Below, one piece after another: positions 47,507 through 58,039 of a stretch of 64,000 nt of DNA. The stretch comes from Pseudomonas poae. GTDB lineage: Bacteria; Pseudomonadota; Gammaproteobacteria; Pseudomonadales; Pseudomonadaceae. Made by a program: the position numbers and the translations under genes. Numbering within the stretch: the stretch's first letter is position 1; each line of letters starts with the position of its first letter. Below the pieces are notes generated by a model. That model was given only the letters and a program-made list of their open reading frames with translations. It had not been told where the DNA came from and did no database searches. Location of the stretch: positions 868,001 to 932,000 of the forward strand of contig CP034537.1 in NCBI GenBank assembly GCA_004000515.1, given 5' to 3'.

Positions 47507-50198
47507 ATGAAAAGCCAACCCGATGTCGCCCGTATGGCGGCCGAGGTAGTGACGCAATTACCGGTGCCTTCGCGCCTCGGTATGCTGCGTTTCGAGCGGC
47601 TTAATGAGGCGAGCTGGGCCCTGCTCTACCTCGACCCCAATTGCGAGCGCCAATTCGGCCTGCCGGCGGTCGAGCTGTGTGCCCTGCTCGGCACTCCCTA
47701 CGCTAGCCTGATGGAGCCTCAGGCGCGCTATCAATTGCACGACACCATCCAGCAGCAACTGACGCAGAGCCCTCACTACCTGGTGCGCTACACCCTGCAC
47801 ACCAGCGACGGCCCGCTGAGCCTGCTGGAAATGGGCGAAGCCTACAAACAACACAATCGTCACCTGCTGCGCGGCTACCTCATGGTGGTCGACGGCCTGT
47901 TCAGCGAAATTCCCGCACCCGCCCCGACGGCGGACCTGGAGAGCCAGAACAGCCGCCTGCAGATCGCCCTGGAGCTCAACCAGCGCGCACAACAGGAACA
48001 GCTGCAGCACCTGGAACGGGTGCGCGCCCAGCAAGAGCTGATCCTGCTGCTGGCCCGCCAGCGCTACACCACCCACAACTCGCTGCAAGAAGCCGCCGAG
48101 CTGATCACCCGTAGCGCGTGCGATATCTACCAGATCGACTGCGCCAGCATCTGGAACCTCGAAGGCCAGCGCCTGGTGCCGATCTCGGCCTACCACCGCG
48201 ACGACCAGCAGCACCACTTGCCCGAGCCCATCGATGCCAGTTGCTTCCCGGACTACCTGGAAGCCTTGCACAGCAGTCGGGCCATCGACGCCACCAACGC
48301 CATGCGCGACCCGCGCACCCGGGAAATGGCCGACAACCTGCGCGCCAAAGACATCCACGCCATGCTCGACGCCAGCATCCGCGTCGATGGCCAGGTAGTG
48401 GGCGTACTGTGCCTGGAACAGGGCGGCAGCTCACGGGCATGGCAGGCTGACGAGATCGCCTTTGCCGGTGAACTGGCGGACCAGTTTTCGCAGGTCATCA
48501 ACAACCACAACCGCCGCACGGCGACCAGCGCACTGCACCTGTTCCAACGTGCCGTGGAGCAAAGTGCCAACGCCTTTCTGCTGGTCAATTGCGACGGCGT
48601 GGTGGAGTACGTCAACCCCAGCTTTACCGCGATCACCCAGTACAGCGCCGAGGAAGTCCACGGCCATCGCCTGGCCCAACTACCGGCACTGGAGAACCTC
48701 AGCGAGTTGCTGTTCGATGCGCCATCGAGCCTGGCCAAGAGCAACAGCTGGCAGGGTGAATTCAAGAGTCGCCGCAAGAACCTGGAACCCTACTGGGGCC
48801 AGCTGTCGATTTCAAGGTGTATGGCGACAACCGCGAGTTGACCCACTACATCGGTATCTACGAAGACATCACCCAGACCAAACTGGCTCAGCAACGCATC
48901 GAGCGTTTGGCGTACACCGACAACCTGACCAACCTGGGCAACCGTCCGGCGTTCATCCGCAACCTCGACGAACGCTTTGCCCGCGACAGCGACAGCCCGA
49001 TCAGCCTGCTGCTGGTGGACATCGACAACTTCAAGCGGATCAACGACAGCCTCGGCCACCAGACCGGCGACAAGCTGCTCATCAGCCTGGCTCGGCGCCT
49101 GCGCAACAGCTTGAGTGCCGGCGGCAGCCTGGCACGGTTTGCCAGTAACGAATTTGCGGTGCTGCTCGACGACACCGACCTGGAAAGCGGCCAACAGGTC
49201 GCCAGCCAGCTGTTGGCGACCCTCGACAAGCCGATGTTCGTCGACAACCAATTGATCAGCGTCACCGGCTCGGTCGGCCTGGCCTGTGCGCCACTGCATG
49301 GGCGTGACCCGCAGACGCTGATGCGCAACGCCGGTTTGGCGCTGCACAAGGCCAAGGCCAACGGCAAACACCAAGTACAGGTGTTTACCGAAGCGCTGAA
49401 CGCCGAAGCCAGCTACAAGCTGTTCGTGGAAAACAACCTGCGCCGCGCCCTCACCCAAAATGAGCTGGACGTGTTCTACCAGCCCAAGCTGTGCCTGCGC
49501 AGCGGTCGCCTGCTGGGCATGGAAGCGCTGTTGCGCTGGAACCACCGGAAAAGGGCATGATCCGTCCCGACCAGTTCATCAGCGTGGCTGAAGAGACCGG
49601 ACTGATCATCCCCATCGGCAAGTGGATCGCACGCCAGGCGTGCCGCATGAGCAAGCAATTGAGCGCCGGCGGCATGGGCAACCTACAGGTGGCGATCAAC
49701 TTGTCACCCAAGCAGTTCTCCGACCCGGACCTGGTGGCCTCGATTGCCACCATCCTCAAGGAAGAAGACCTACCGGCCAACCTGCTGGAACTGGAGCTGA
49801 CCGAGGGCTTGCTGCTGGAAGCCACCGAAGACACCCGCCTGCAACTGGATCAACTGAAAAGCTTTGGCCTGACCCTGGCCATGGACGACTTCGGCACCGG
49901 CTACTCGTCGCTGAGCTACTTGAAAAAATTCCCCATCGACATCATTAAGATCGATCGCAGCTTTATCCACGAAATCCCGGATAACCAGGACGACATGGAA
50001 ATCACCTCGGCGGTGATCGCGATGGCTCACAACCTCAAGCTCAAGGTGGTCGCCGAAGGCATTGAGACCGCCGAGCAACTGGCGTTCCTGCGCCGGCACC
50101 GTTGCGATGTGGGCCAGGGTTACCTGTTTGACCGGCCAATCCCCGGAGCAGAGCTGCTGGCGATGCTCAAACGTTATCCGCGCGGGCCAATCGCCTGA
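47507..50198 (+). CDS. dipA: c-di-GMP phosphodiesterase with GAF, PAS, GGDEF and EAL domains (frame broken twice)
   Basis: About 898 residues, corresponding by position to DipA (PA5017), which lowers c-di-GMP and promotes biofilm dispersal. In order: an N-terminal sensory region, a GAF-like domain (about 190-330), a PAS domain (about 350-460; VEYVNPSFTAITQYSAEEV), GGDEF with degenerate motif ASNEF, and EAL with GMEALLRW, the Asn-rich NLSPKQFSD and DDFGTGYSS. It lacks a cyclase motif but keeps the phosphodiesterase residues. Two one-C losses break the frame, near 48813 (QLSISK then VYGDN) and at 49545-49546 (RWNHP then EKGMI). Confidence 0.92.
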
Positions 50199-50271
50199 CA
50201 GCGCTGTAACACTCGGGCACACTGGCTGTCTGAATCTTTACCGCTAACTCAACCTGACGAGAGGACTGATC

Positions 50272-50919
50272 ATGGTCTTGCGCTCGGAAATTCTGGTGAA
50301 CAAAAACGTGCCGCCTACTCAAGAACAAGCTTTGCCTGGCCGTGAAACCCCGATGGCGCTGCCGGAGACTCACTTCGTCAACGGCAACCCGCTGCTGGGC
50401 CCCTTCCTCGATGACGTCGGCTTTGCGATCTTTGGCCTGGGTTGCTTCTGGGGCGCCGAGCGCAAATTCTGGCAGCGTGATGGCGTGGTCAGCACCGTGG
50501 TCGGCTACGCCGGCGGCTTCACGCCGAACCCGACCTATGAAGAAGTCTGTTCGGGCCTGACCGGCCACAGCGAAGTGGTGCTGGTGGTGTACGACCAAGC
50601 CAAGGTGAAATACGAAGACCTGCTGAAAATGTTCTGGGAACTGCACAACCCAACCCAGGGCATGCGCCAGGGCAATGACATCGGCAGCCAGTACCGTTCG
50701 GTAATCTATGCAACCACGCCGGAGCAATTGGCCGCGGCGCAGGCCAGTGCCGATGCCTATCAGGGCGAGTTGACCAAGGCGGGCCTGGGCACGATCACAA
50801 CGGAAATCGATCAAGCGCCAACGGTATTCTTCGCCGAGGCGTACCACCAGCAGTACCTGGCGAAGAATCCGCAGGGCTACTGCGGTATCGGCGGCACGGG
50901 CGTGACCTGCCCGATCTAA
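50272..50919 (+). CDS. msrA: Peptide methionine-S-sulfoxide reductase MsrA
   Basis: A 215-residue enzyme that repairs methionine (S)-sulfoxide in proteins. [14 protein letters not shown] carries the catalytic Cys; [24 protein letters not shown] and [14 protein letters not shown] are family signatures, and [14 protein letters not shown] has the C-terminal resolving cysteines. A good GAGAGGA precedes the ATG. It follows dipA as in PAO1 and faces rlmJ across a REPIN. Confidence 0.96.
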   Translation: MVLRSEILVNKNVPPTQEQALPGRETPMALPETHFVNGNPLLGPFLDDVGFAIFGLGCFWGAERKFWQRDGVVSTVVGYAGGFTPNPTYEEVCSGLTGHSEVVLVVYDQAKVKYEDLLKMFWELHNPTQGMRQGNDIGSQYRSVIYATTPEQLAAAQASADAYQGELTKAGLGTITTEIDQAPTVFFAEAYHQQYLAKNPQGYCGIGGTGVTCPI

Positions 50920-50925
50920 CCCGCT

Positions 50926-51059
50926 TGTAGTGAGCGGGCTTGCCCCGCGCTGGGTGGCGAAGCCGCCCCAATAAGGTCCCTTCGGTATTTCAGTAAAACC
51001 GCGGTGCCTGACTTTAGGGCGGCTTCGCCACCCAGCGCGGGGCAAGCCTGCTCACTACA
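50926..51059. repeat. Long REPIN, TGTAGTGAGCGGGC class
   Basis: Long inverted arms of about 42 bases (beginning TGTAGTGAGCGGGCTTGCCC and continuing through GCGCTGGGTGGCGAAGCCGCC) flank about 50 bases. This is the third arm type in the window and the longest. It lies between the convergent 3' ends of msrA and rlmJ. Confidence 0.9.
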
Positions 51060-51078
51060 CCAATTCCCGTCGAGCAAA

Positions 51079-51915
51079 TTACTCGGCGATGAGCCAATCC
51101 ATCTGCCACCCACCCTGGGTTTGCCCAAGCTTCTTGGACAACCACGGCAGCAGCTCACGCAATTCCTCTTCCAGGCCCCATGGCGGGTTGGCAATCGCCA
51201 GGCCCGAGCCGGTCAATGTGTTCGGCGTGTCCAGCGGATGCACCAGCAATTCCACCCGCAACAGCTTCGGCGCGCCGGTGCCGGCCAAGTCCTGGTAGAA
51301 GCGGCGCAACATGCACTGGTCCTTCACCGGGTACCAGATGGCGGCGACCGTCTGACGCATGCGGCTCACAGCCTCTTTGAGGGACGCGGCGCAGCGCTGC
51401 ATCTCGTCGAGCTTCTCGAACGGCGGGTCGATCAACATCAGCGCGCGCTTCTCCGGCACCGGCAGCAAGGCACGCGGCACATGCCAGCCTTCGCCCAGGT
51501 GCACTTTGACGCGGCGATCACCTTTCATGTTGTCCTTGAGTAGCACGCCGTCTTCCGGGTGTTTTTCATTGAGCAGCACACGATCCTGAGGCCGCGTGAG
51601 ACGTCGCGCCAGCTCCGGCGAGCCAGGGTAGTAACGCAACTGGCCGTCCGGGTTCATCTCGTGCAGCACGCGCATGTAGTCGGCGGTCAATGGCGGCAGG
51701 TCGTTCTCGCCCCACAGGCGGGCGATGCCTTCCAGGTATTCACCGGTGCGGTTGGCCTGGTCGCCCTGCAGGTCGTACAGACCGATACCGGCGTGGGTGT
51801 CGAGGTAGGCGAACGGCTGCTCCTTGCGCGACATCAGGGCGATGAGGCGGGTCAAGGTCAGGTGTTTGAAGACATCGGCGTGGTTGCCGGCGTGAAAGGC
51901 GTGACGATAATTCAT
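51079..51915 (-). CDS. rlmJ: 23S rRNA (adenine2030-N6)-methyltransferase RlmJ
   Basis: A 278-residue SAM-dependent methyltransferase that modifies A2030 of 23S rRNA. MNYRHAFHAGNHADVFKHLTLTRLI is the very conserved RlmJ start; YLDTHAGIGLYDL is the SAM-binding motif and LMLIDPPFEK the catalytic DPPF. Confidence 0.95.
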   Translation of the reverse strand: MNYRHAFHAGNHADVFKHLTLTRLIALMSRKEQPFAYLDTHAGIGLYDLQGDQANRTGEYLEGIARLWGENDLPPLTADYMRVLHEMNPDGQLRYYPGSPELARRLTRPQDRVLLNEKHPEDGVLLKDNMKGDRRVKVHLGEGWHVPRALLPVPEKRALMLIDPPFEKLDEMQRCAASLKEAVSRMRQTVAAIWYPVKDQCMLRRFYQDLAGTGAPKLLRVELLVHPLDTPNTLTGSGLAIANPPWGLEEELRELLPWLSKKLGQTQGGWQMDWLIAE

Positions 51916-52087
51916 GGTTGCTCCTGCGCAGGGGGCGAAGTTTACCTTTACGCAGGCTTAGGTGCAGTGCGGCGTGCCGGGCGGTGCTTATGTCGAAAAT
52001 GTCGGATGAAGGCTGAAAAAATCTAAATGCCGGGGTTGGAGCAGATTTATTGTGGCGATCCACTATCCAGGGAGGTCTACAACAATC

Positions 52088-53365
52088 ATGAAAGACGCCA
52101 CCATCGCATTGCACCACGGCTTCAAGTCGGACCCGACTACAAAAGCCGTCGCCGTGCCGATCTATCAGAACGTCGCCTTCGAATTCGATAACGCCCAGCA
52201 CGGTGCCGACCTGTTCAACCTGGACGTGCCCGGCAATATCTACACGCGCATCATGAACCCCACCAACGACGTGCTGGAGCAGCGCATAGCCGCCCTTGAA
52301 GGCGGTATCGCGGCGCTTGCCGTCTCGGCGGGCAGCGCAGCGATCCATTACGCGATCCAGACCCTCACCCGAGCCGGTGACAATATCGTCACCACGCCGC
52401 AGCTTTACGGTGGCACCTACACCCTGTTCGCCCATTTGCTGCCGAGCTTCGGTGTAGACGTGCGCTTTGCCCGCGACGACAGCGCCGAGGCCATCGCTGA
52501 ATTGATCGACGACAACACCAAGCTGGTGTACTGCGAAAGCATCGGCAACCCGGCAGGCAATATCGTCGACCTGGAGGCGTTGGCCAACGTTGCGCATGCC
52601 CGTGGCGTGCCATTGATGGTGGACAACACCGTGGCCACCCCGATCCTGTGCAAGCCGATCCAGTTCGGCGCCGATATCGTGGTGCATTCGGTGACCAAAT
52701 ACATCGGCGGCCACGGCAACTCCCTGGGCGGTGTGATCGTCGACAGCGGCACCTTCCCATGGACCGATTACCCGGAGAAATTCCCCGGCCTCAATAATCC
52801 TGAGCCTGCCTATCACGGCGTGGTCTACACCGAAAAATTCGGCCCTGCCGCCTTCATTGCCCGCGCCCGCACCGTGCCATTGCGCAATACCGGCGCGGCA
52901 CTGGCACCGATGAACGCTTTCCTGCTGCTGCAAGGCCTGGAAACCCTGGCGCTGCGCATGGAGCGCCATACCGAGAACGCCTTGAAGGTTGCGCAATTCC
53001 TGCAAGGCCATGCCGATGTAGAGTGGGTCAGCTATGCCGGTCTGCCGGATCACCCGCACCACGAACTGGCGCAGAAGTACCTGCAAGGCAAGCCATCAGC
53101 GATCCTGTCGTTCGGCTTGAAGGGCGGCTACGAAGCCGGTGTGCGTTTCTATGACGCGCTACAAATCTTCAAGCGCCTGGTGAACATCGGCGACGCCAAG
53201 TCCCTGGCCTGCCACCCGGCATCCACCACCCATCGGCAGATGAACGAGCAGGAACAAGCCAAGGCCGGCGTGAAGCCGGAAATGATCCGCCTGTCAGTGG
53301 GCATCGAGGCGATCGAAGACCTGATCGAAGACCTGCAGCAGGCGTTGGGTTCAACTCAACTCTGA
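52088..53365 (+). CDS. metY: O-acetylhomoserine (thiol)-lyase / aminocarboxypropyltransferase
   Basis: A 425-residue PLP enzyme of the Cys/Met metabolism family that makes homocysteine from O-acetylhomoserine and sulfide. HSVTKYIGGHGNSLGGVIVDSG holds the PLP-binding lysine, YTRIMNPTNDVLEQRIAALEGG is typical, and ACHPASTTHRQMNEQEQ closes the fold. I use ATG 52088 (MKDATIALHHGFKSDP), behind GGGAGG, not an upstream ATG. The gene could be named metZ-like in some databases; MetY fits better on length. Its 3' end overlaps the next minus-strand gene by 15 bases. Confidence 0.93.
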   Translation: MKDATIALHHGFKSDPTTKAVAVPIYQNVAFEFDNAQHGADLFNLDVPGNIYTRIMNPTNDVLEQRIAALEGGIAALAVSAGSAAIHYAIQTLTRAGDNIVTTPQLYGGTYTLFAHLLPSFGVDVRFARDDSAEAIAELIDDNTKLVYCESIGNPAGNIVDLEALANVAHARGVPLMVDNTVATPILCKPIQFGADIVVHSVTKYIGGHGNSLGGVIVDSGTFPWTDYPEKFPGLNNPEPAYHGVVYTEKFGPAAFIARARTVPLRNTGAALAPMNAFLLLQGLETLALRMERHTENALKVAQFLQGHADVEWVSYAGLPDHPHHELAQKYLQGKPSAILSFGLKGGYEAGVRFYDALQIFKRLVNIGDAKSLACHPASTTHRQMNEQEQAKAGVKPEMIRLSVGIEAIEDLIEDLQQALGSTQL

Positions 53366-54037
53366 GGCCAGGTAATCAGCCAGCGCTTCATGGCTGATAG
53401 CCGAGTTGCGCGCGAAGTAGGCGACCTTGTGCTGCAAGGTCGTCGGCGTGAAGGCAGCGTGCAGGTCGGGGCGTTGTTCTTCCAGCCCTTGCATCAGGTT
53501 GTCGATGAGTGTGTGCGGGGATTGCCCGGCCAGATGCTCCAGTAACGCTGCAGGGACTCGCCACCAGGGGCTGGCTTTGGCGGCGGTGACTTGGCCGCTC
53601 GTAACGCTCAACGGCTGGCCATTGATCAGGTAATGCCGGAACACCGGCAATACCTCACCCGCCTGCTGAAGGATCGGTAGAAACTGCGCACCGTCCCAGA
53701 AGCGCAGGAACACCTGCTTGCCATCGGGCAGGTACACCTTGGTCAGGCCTTGCAGATGCCCAACCACGGTTTCCAGCGGGCAGGAAGAGACGGCCAGCCA
53801 ACCCCAATCCAACGCTTGCGTGGACAGCGCCCAATCCAGGAAGGGGCTTCCCGGTTCGACGATGCCCACATAGGGCATCACCTCATCCCACGCCGCGTAA
53901 GCCGTGCCCGCCCACAGAGGATGCAGCGGCGCGCCGGCCGCCATCGCCTGCCAAGCCTCCAATGGCTTAGCGTCACTGGCGGCGCCCAGCACAGCAAAGA
54001 TCTGTTCACCAGCAATCAAAGGTTGCAGCATCGACAT
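53351..54037 (-). CDS. DUF4123 protein, likely T6SS effector chaperone
   Basis: A 228-residue DUF4123 protein. The diagnostic core is QVFLRFWDGAQFLPILQQAGEVLPVF. DUF4123 proteins are adaptors that load a cognate effector onto VgrG. The ATG has an AAAGGA site and lies 23 bp after vgrG, so they are co-transcribed. Normally the effector gene follows, but here the 3' end runs into metY with no effector in between. Confidence 0.88.
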   Translation of the reverse strand: MSMLQPLIAGEQIFAVLGAASDAKPLEAWQAMAAGAPLHPLWAGTAYAAWDEVMPYVGIVEPGSPFLDWALSTQALDWGWLAVSSCPLETVVGHLQGLTKVYLPDGKQVFLRFWDGAQFLPILQQAGEVLPVFRHYLINGQPLSVTSGQVTAAKASPWWRVPAALLEHLAGQSPHTLIDNLMQGLEEQRPDLHAAFTPTTLQHKVAYFARNSAISHEALADYLASELS

Positions 54038-54060
54038 AACGTCCTTTTAAAGTAAAAAGA

Positions 54061-55892
54061 TCAGGCGATCTCGCACTGGCCATTCCTGCAGCGTTCGCAC
54101 TCTTCGCAAAACGGTGCACTGCGTTTGAAAGAACTCACTTGCACGCGACTCAACGGTGCAAGCAACGTCTGCGACGGTCCAGCCATCAAGGGCACAGCTG
54201 CGCCGGCGAGTTTGATCGGTGTGCTGCTGAAAATGCCGGCCGCAGAAATGGAAATCGAGTGGCCTCCGGCCTGGATCGTCACGCTGGCGCCAGCGTCGAT
54301 CACCACGCTTTGTCCCGCCCCCATCTGAATGGCTCGCCCGGCGTTCACCCGATGGTCATGCAACACCTCCTGGGTCCAATCCCGCTGAGCGCGCAGGTAG
54401 ATCTCCTCGGCACCCTGGCGGTCTTCGATACGCAGCTCGTTGTAGCCACCGCCGCCGGGGCTGCTCTGGCTGCGGAAGATACTGCGGGTCTTGTCTGCCG
54501 GTAGGTCCAGCGGCACGGGCGTTGCCGCGTTGGGCAGACAGCCCACCACCACCGGCATGTCCATATCGCCGTTGACGAAGCCCACTAACACTTCCATGCC
54601 GACACGCGGGATCAGCACCGCGCCATAGCGGTCGTGGGCCCACCCGCTCGTCACCCGCAGCCAACAACTGGAATGGTCGTTGTGTGCGCCGTTGCGGTCC
54701 CAGGCCATTTGCACCTTGACCCGGCCGTACTCATCACAGTGAATTTCACTGCCTTCGGGGCCGGTGACCACTGCATTCTGATAGCCCGCAATGCTCCGCC
54801 GTGACGGTGGCGGCATGGCCGGGCGGAAAATCACATCCCACGGTGCAGCACGGAATTCGTTGCGGTAACCCTGGCGCAAATCCCCTCCGGCGGACTCGGT
54901 CACGGCCTCTTCCAACACCTGGGGTTGCTGGCCCTCATGAGTGATGTGCGTCACCAGCCACAAGTCATTCCAGTCTTCACGAGGATGACCCGACAATTGA
55001 AGAAAGCGACCACTGAGCAAAGCCGTCTCGTCACCGCTGCCATGGGCGATTCGATAATCGCTGCGATGGCGCTCCAACCCCGCTGCGCAAGGTATTTGCC
55101 ATGGGCCCGGTCGCTGAAACAACCCGGGTAACCCTGCTCTTCCAGACGTGGCACATGCTCGTCAGACACCGTACTTTCCAGTGCCAAGCGCGGCTTGCGC
55201 AAGTCGTAATCGCGCAAGTTCACGGCTGTCGTGCGGGTTTCCAGTTGCACCGTAAAGCGCTTGATCGCAGGCGTGTCCGCAACCATTCCGGAACCCGGCG
55301 AGTAAGGGGTGGGCTGCTCCGCCTGAGCGAACACCGTCTGGTCATCCCCAAACACCAGCAGGTGCCGCTCGGTCGAGTGCTGGAAGTGATAGTGGATCCC
55401 CAACTCGGCACACAGCCGCTGAATGAACGCCAGGTCGGTCTCACCAAATTGCACGCAATACTCGCGCTCGGGATAAGCGCCACTGAGGCGGAACTCAAAG
55501 CAATCGCTCTGGATACCCTGCCCCACCAATACCTGCGCAACGATCTGCGACACCGTCAGATGCTGAAAAATACGCTGGTGGCTGCTGTGCTTCAGATAGG
55601 CCAACTGCGGCACAAGGCTGATCTGGTAGCGCGTCAGGCGCCGCCCGGAATCACCTTGCGCCACACGATGAACCAGGCCGTGCACGCCCCGATCCTGATC
55701 ATCGAAGCCTAAATACACCGGGCGGTGCAGCAGGCTTTCCAAGTCAAGATCGGGCTGTTCGCCGACCAGTTCAAGGTCGAAGCAGTAAGGCTGGCTGAGC
55801 GCCTCGGCCCCCTTGAAGCTGTAGACCTTGAGATCACTGGCAACCCCATCCAGGGTCAGGTTGAAAGCACTTTGATTGGCAGGAGCGAACAT
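54061..55892 (-). CDS. vgrG: Type VI secretion tip protein VgrG (frame broken once)
   Basis: VgrG trimers form the spike of the T6SS tail. The N-terminal gp27-like part starts MFAPANQSAFNLTLDGVASDL and has REYCVQFGETDLAFIQRLCAELGIHYHF; the gp5-like OB and needle part has GPEGSEIHCDEYGRVKVQMAWDR and VGMEVLVGFVNGDMDMPVVVG. The frame breaks at 55078-55081, where one G is missing on the coding strand (LAQRGLERHRSDYRIAHG). The C-terminus ends in a cysteine-rich tail (FCEECERCRNGQCEIA), with no added catalytic domain. About 610 residues. It is an orphan: no T6SS core genes are in the window. Confidence 0.9.
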
Positions 55893-56026
55893 CCGGTGTT
55901 TTCTCTGCGAGGGGTGGGTGAGGGATTCTGCATCACGGCTACCCCCTGCTGAACACACCCCAGACAAATCAGTAAAGCCCTACGCCGTGGCGTCTGAATC
56001 TTCTTCGAAGCGGCTCAAATCAAACA

Positions 56027-56065
56027 CAAAAAGGCCCGCAATCCGTAGGATGCGGGCCTCTTTTT
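56027..56065. terminator. Bidirectional intrinsic terminator between putP and vgrG
   Basis: The sequence AAAAAGGCCCGCA ... TGCGGGCCTCTTTTT has a 9-bp stem AGGCCCGCA / TGCGGGCCT, A-rich on one side and T-rich on the other, so it can stop transcription in both directions. It lies just after the putP stop (minus strand). Confidence 0.88.
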
Positions 56066-56095
56066 CAATTCATTGAGCGCCAAACGCCCGACGAA

Positions 56096-57580
56096 TTACT
56101 TGTTGAGGTTGTAGTCCTTCTCCGCTGCATCAAAGCGCTCGACCATACCCGCAGTCGGTGCGCCCATCTTGCTCACGAAGTAGATCGCCAGGCTGGCGAA
56201 GATAAAGCCCGGGATGATTTCGTACAGACCCAGCAGTTCGAAGTGTTTCCACACGATCACCGTGATCGCACCCACCAGGATGCCGGCCAGTGCGCCGTTA
56301 CGGGTCATGCCTTTCCAGATCACCGAGATCAGCACCACAGGCCCGAATGCAGCACCGAAACCAGCCCAGGCGTAGCTCACCAGGCCCAACACGCGGTTGT
56401 TCGGGTTGGCGGCCATGGCGATGGCGATCAGGGCAACCACCAGCACCATGGCGCGGCCGACCCACACCAGTTCAAGCTGGGAGGCGTTTTTGCGCAGGAA
56501 GGTCTTGTAGAAGTCTTCGGTCAGGGCGCTGGAGCACACCAGCAATTGGCAGCTCAGGGTGCTCATCACCGCCGCCAGGATGGCCGACAGCAGCACGCCA
56601 GCGATCCACGGGTTGAACAGCAGCTTGGCCAGTTCGATGAACACACGCTCGTGGTTCTCGTTGACAGGGCCCGCGACTTCCGGGTGCGCCGAGAAGTAGG
56701 CGATACCGAAAAAGCCCACCGCCACGGTGCCGCCCAGGCACAGGATCATCCAGGTCATGGAGATGCGACGCGCGTTGGCAATCGACTTCACCGAATCCGC
56801 CGCCATGAAGCGCGCCAGGATATGCGGCTGGCCGAAGTAACCCAAGCCCCAGCCCATCAGCGAAATGATGCCGATGAAGGTGGTGTTTTTCAGCATGTTG
56901 AAGTTGTCGGGGTTCTTGGCTTCGATGGCCAGGAACGTGGTGTCGACGCCGCCGGTGGCCAGCAGCACGATGATCGGCGTGAGGATCAACGCAAAGATCA
57001 TCAGGGTGGCTTGTACGGTATCGGTCCAGCTTACTGCCAGGAAACCACCAACGAAGGTGTAGGCAATGGTCGCCGCAGCACCGGCCCACAGCGCAGTCTC
57101 GTAGGACATGCCGAAGGTGCTTTCGAACAGGCGGGCACCGGCCACAATGCCGGAAGCGCAGTAGATGGTGAAGAACACCAGGATCACGACGGCGGAGATG
57201 ATCCGCAGCAGGCCGCTTTTATCTTCGAAACGGCTCGAGAAGTAATCCGGCAGGGTCAGGGCGTCGCCGTTGTGTTCGGTCTGGACCCGCAGGCGACCGG
57301 CCACGAACAGCCAGTTGAGGTAGGCACCGACGATCAGGCCGATGGCGATCCAGCTTTCCGACAAGCCGGACATGTAGATGGCACCTGGCAGGCCCATCAA
57401 CAACCAGCCGCTCATGTCGGAAGCACCAGCCGACAAGGCTGTGACCACGCTACCGAGGCTGCGACCGCCGAGGATGTAATCGGAAAGGTTGTTGGTGGAG
57501 CGATAGGCCATGAAGCCGATCAGCACCATTGCTGCGATGTAGATCACAAACGTGATCAGGGTTGGATTGCTAACGCTCAT
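56096..57580 (-). CDS. putP: Sodium/proline symporter PutP
   Basis: A 494-residue sodium:solute symporter with 13 predicted helices that imports L-proline. Recognisable parts are LGGRSLGSVVTALSAGASDMSGWLLMGLPGAIY, with the conserved Ser and Asp of the sodium site, and GWGLGYFGQPHILARFMAA, the family signature. It is divergent from putA across a shared operator region and followed by a terminator. Confidence 0.96.
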   Translation of the reverse strand: MSVSNPTLITFVIYIAAMVLIGFMAYRSTNNLSDYILGGRSLGSVVTALSAGASDMSGWLLMGLPGAIYMSGLSESWIAIGLIVGAYLNWLFVAGRLRVQTEHNGDALTLPDYFSSRFEDKSGLLRIISAVVILVFFTIYCASGIVAGARLFESTFGMSYETALWAGAAATIAYTFVGGFLAVSWTDTVQATLMIFALILTPIIVLLATGGVDTTFLAIEAKNPDNFNMLKNTTFIGIISLMGWGLGYFGQPHILARFMAADSVKSIANARRISMTWMILCLGGTVAVGFFGIAYFSAHPEVAGPVNENHERVFIELAKLLFNPWIAGVLLSAILAAVMSTLSCQLLVCSSALTEDFYKTFLRKNASQLELVWVGRAMVLVVALIAIAMAANPNNRVLGLVSYAWAGFGAAFGPVVLISVIWKGMTRNGALAGILVGAITVIVWKHFELLGLYEIIPGFIFASLAIYFVSKMGAPTAGMVERFDAAEKDYNLNK

Positions 57581-57724
57581 AAGAGTGACGCCCTGGCTTT
57601 GTTTTTATGTAGCAGCGGTCTGTCAGACGGCCACCCACTGTGAAGTAGGTAGACGTAACTGCGTGCCGCGCATTTATGACTGACGTTTCCCCAGGAAAGC
57701 CGTCAGCCGATGAACCGACTCGTT

Positions 57725-57970
57725 GAGGTGGTTGCACCTTGGGCGCGAATGCTATTCAACAAAGCAAATAGGGTGCAACCAGTTTCTTGAGAATAAGTTG
57801 CACCTTGATGTGAATTGCAGAAAACACCGCGTTTTTGCTCCTTTTCGGAGCAAGAACAGCCGAACTCATAAGCAAACGCACCACAGTAAAGCAGATTCTG
57901 CTGAGGCTTCGTTTTTTCATGCACCCCTATGAAAATTTCATGGATAAAAGGGTTGCACCCGGTTGCACCT
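57725..57970. promoter_or_regulatory. putP-putA control region with five GTTGCA (PutA-type) boxes
   Basis: The 459-bp gap between putP and putA holds five copies of GTTGCA, the core bound by PutA in enteric bacteria: plus strand at 57731, 57797, 57952 and 57962, and minus strand at 57774-57779. Four extend to GTTGCACC. The PutA here has an N-terminal ribbon-helix-helix, so autorepression through these boxes is likely. No gene is seen in this gap. Confidence 0.8.
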
Positions 57971-58039
57971 CTTCATGGGCAAAGCTAATCTTGCCGCCAG
58001 CTGATGCCACTCGGTAGTGGCACCCATGAGGATAAGAAA

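Noticed and set aside
50926..51059. Long inverted repeat considered as a CRISPR unit or insertion-sequence end
   Set aside because: There is no repeat-spacer array and no transposase; arms and location match a REPIN.
57703..57924. A 73-codon minus-strand frame with several cysteines in the putP-putA gap
   Set aside because: No convincing ribosome site, and it runs across three of the GTTGCA operator boxes. The region is better explained as regulatory.
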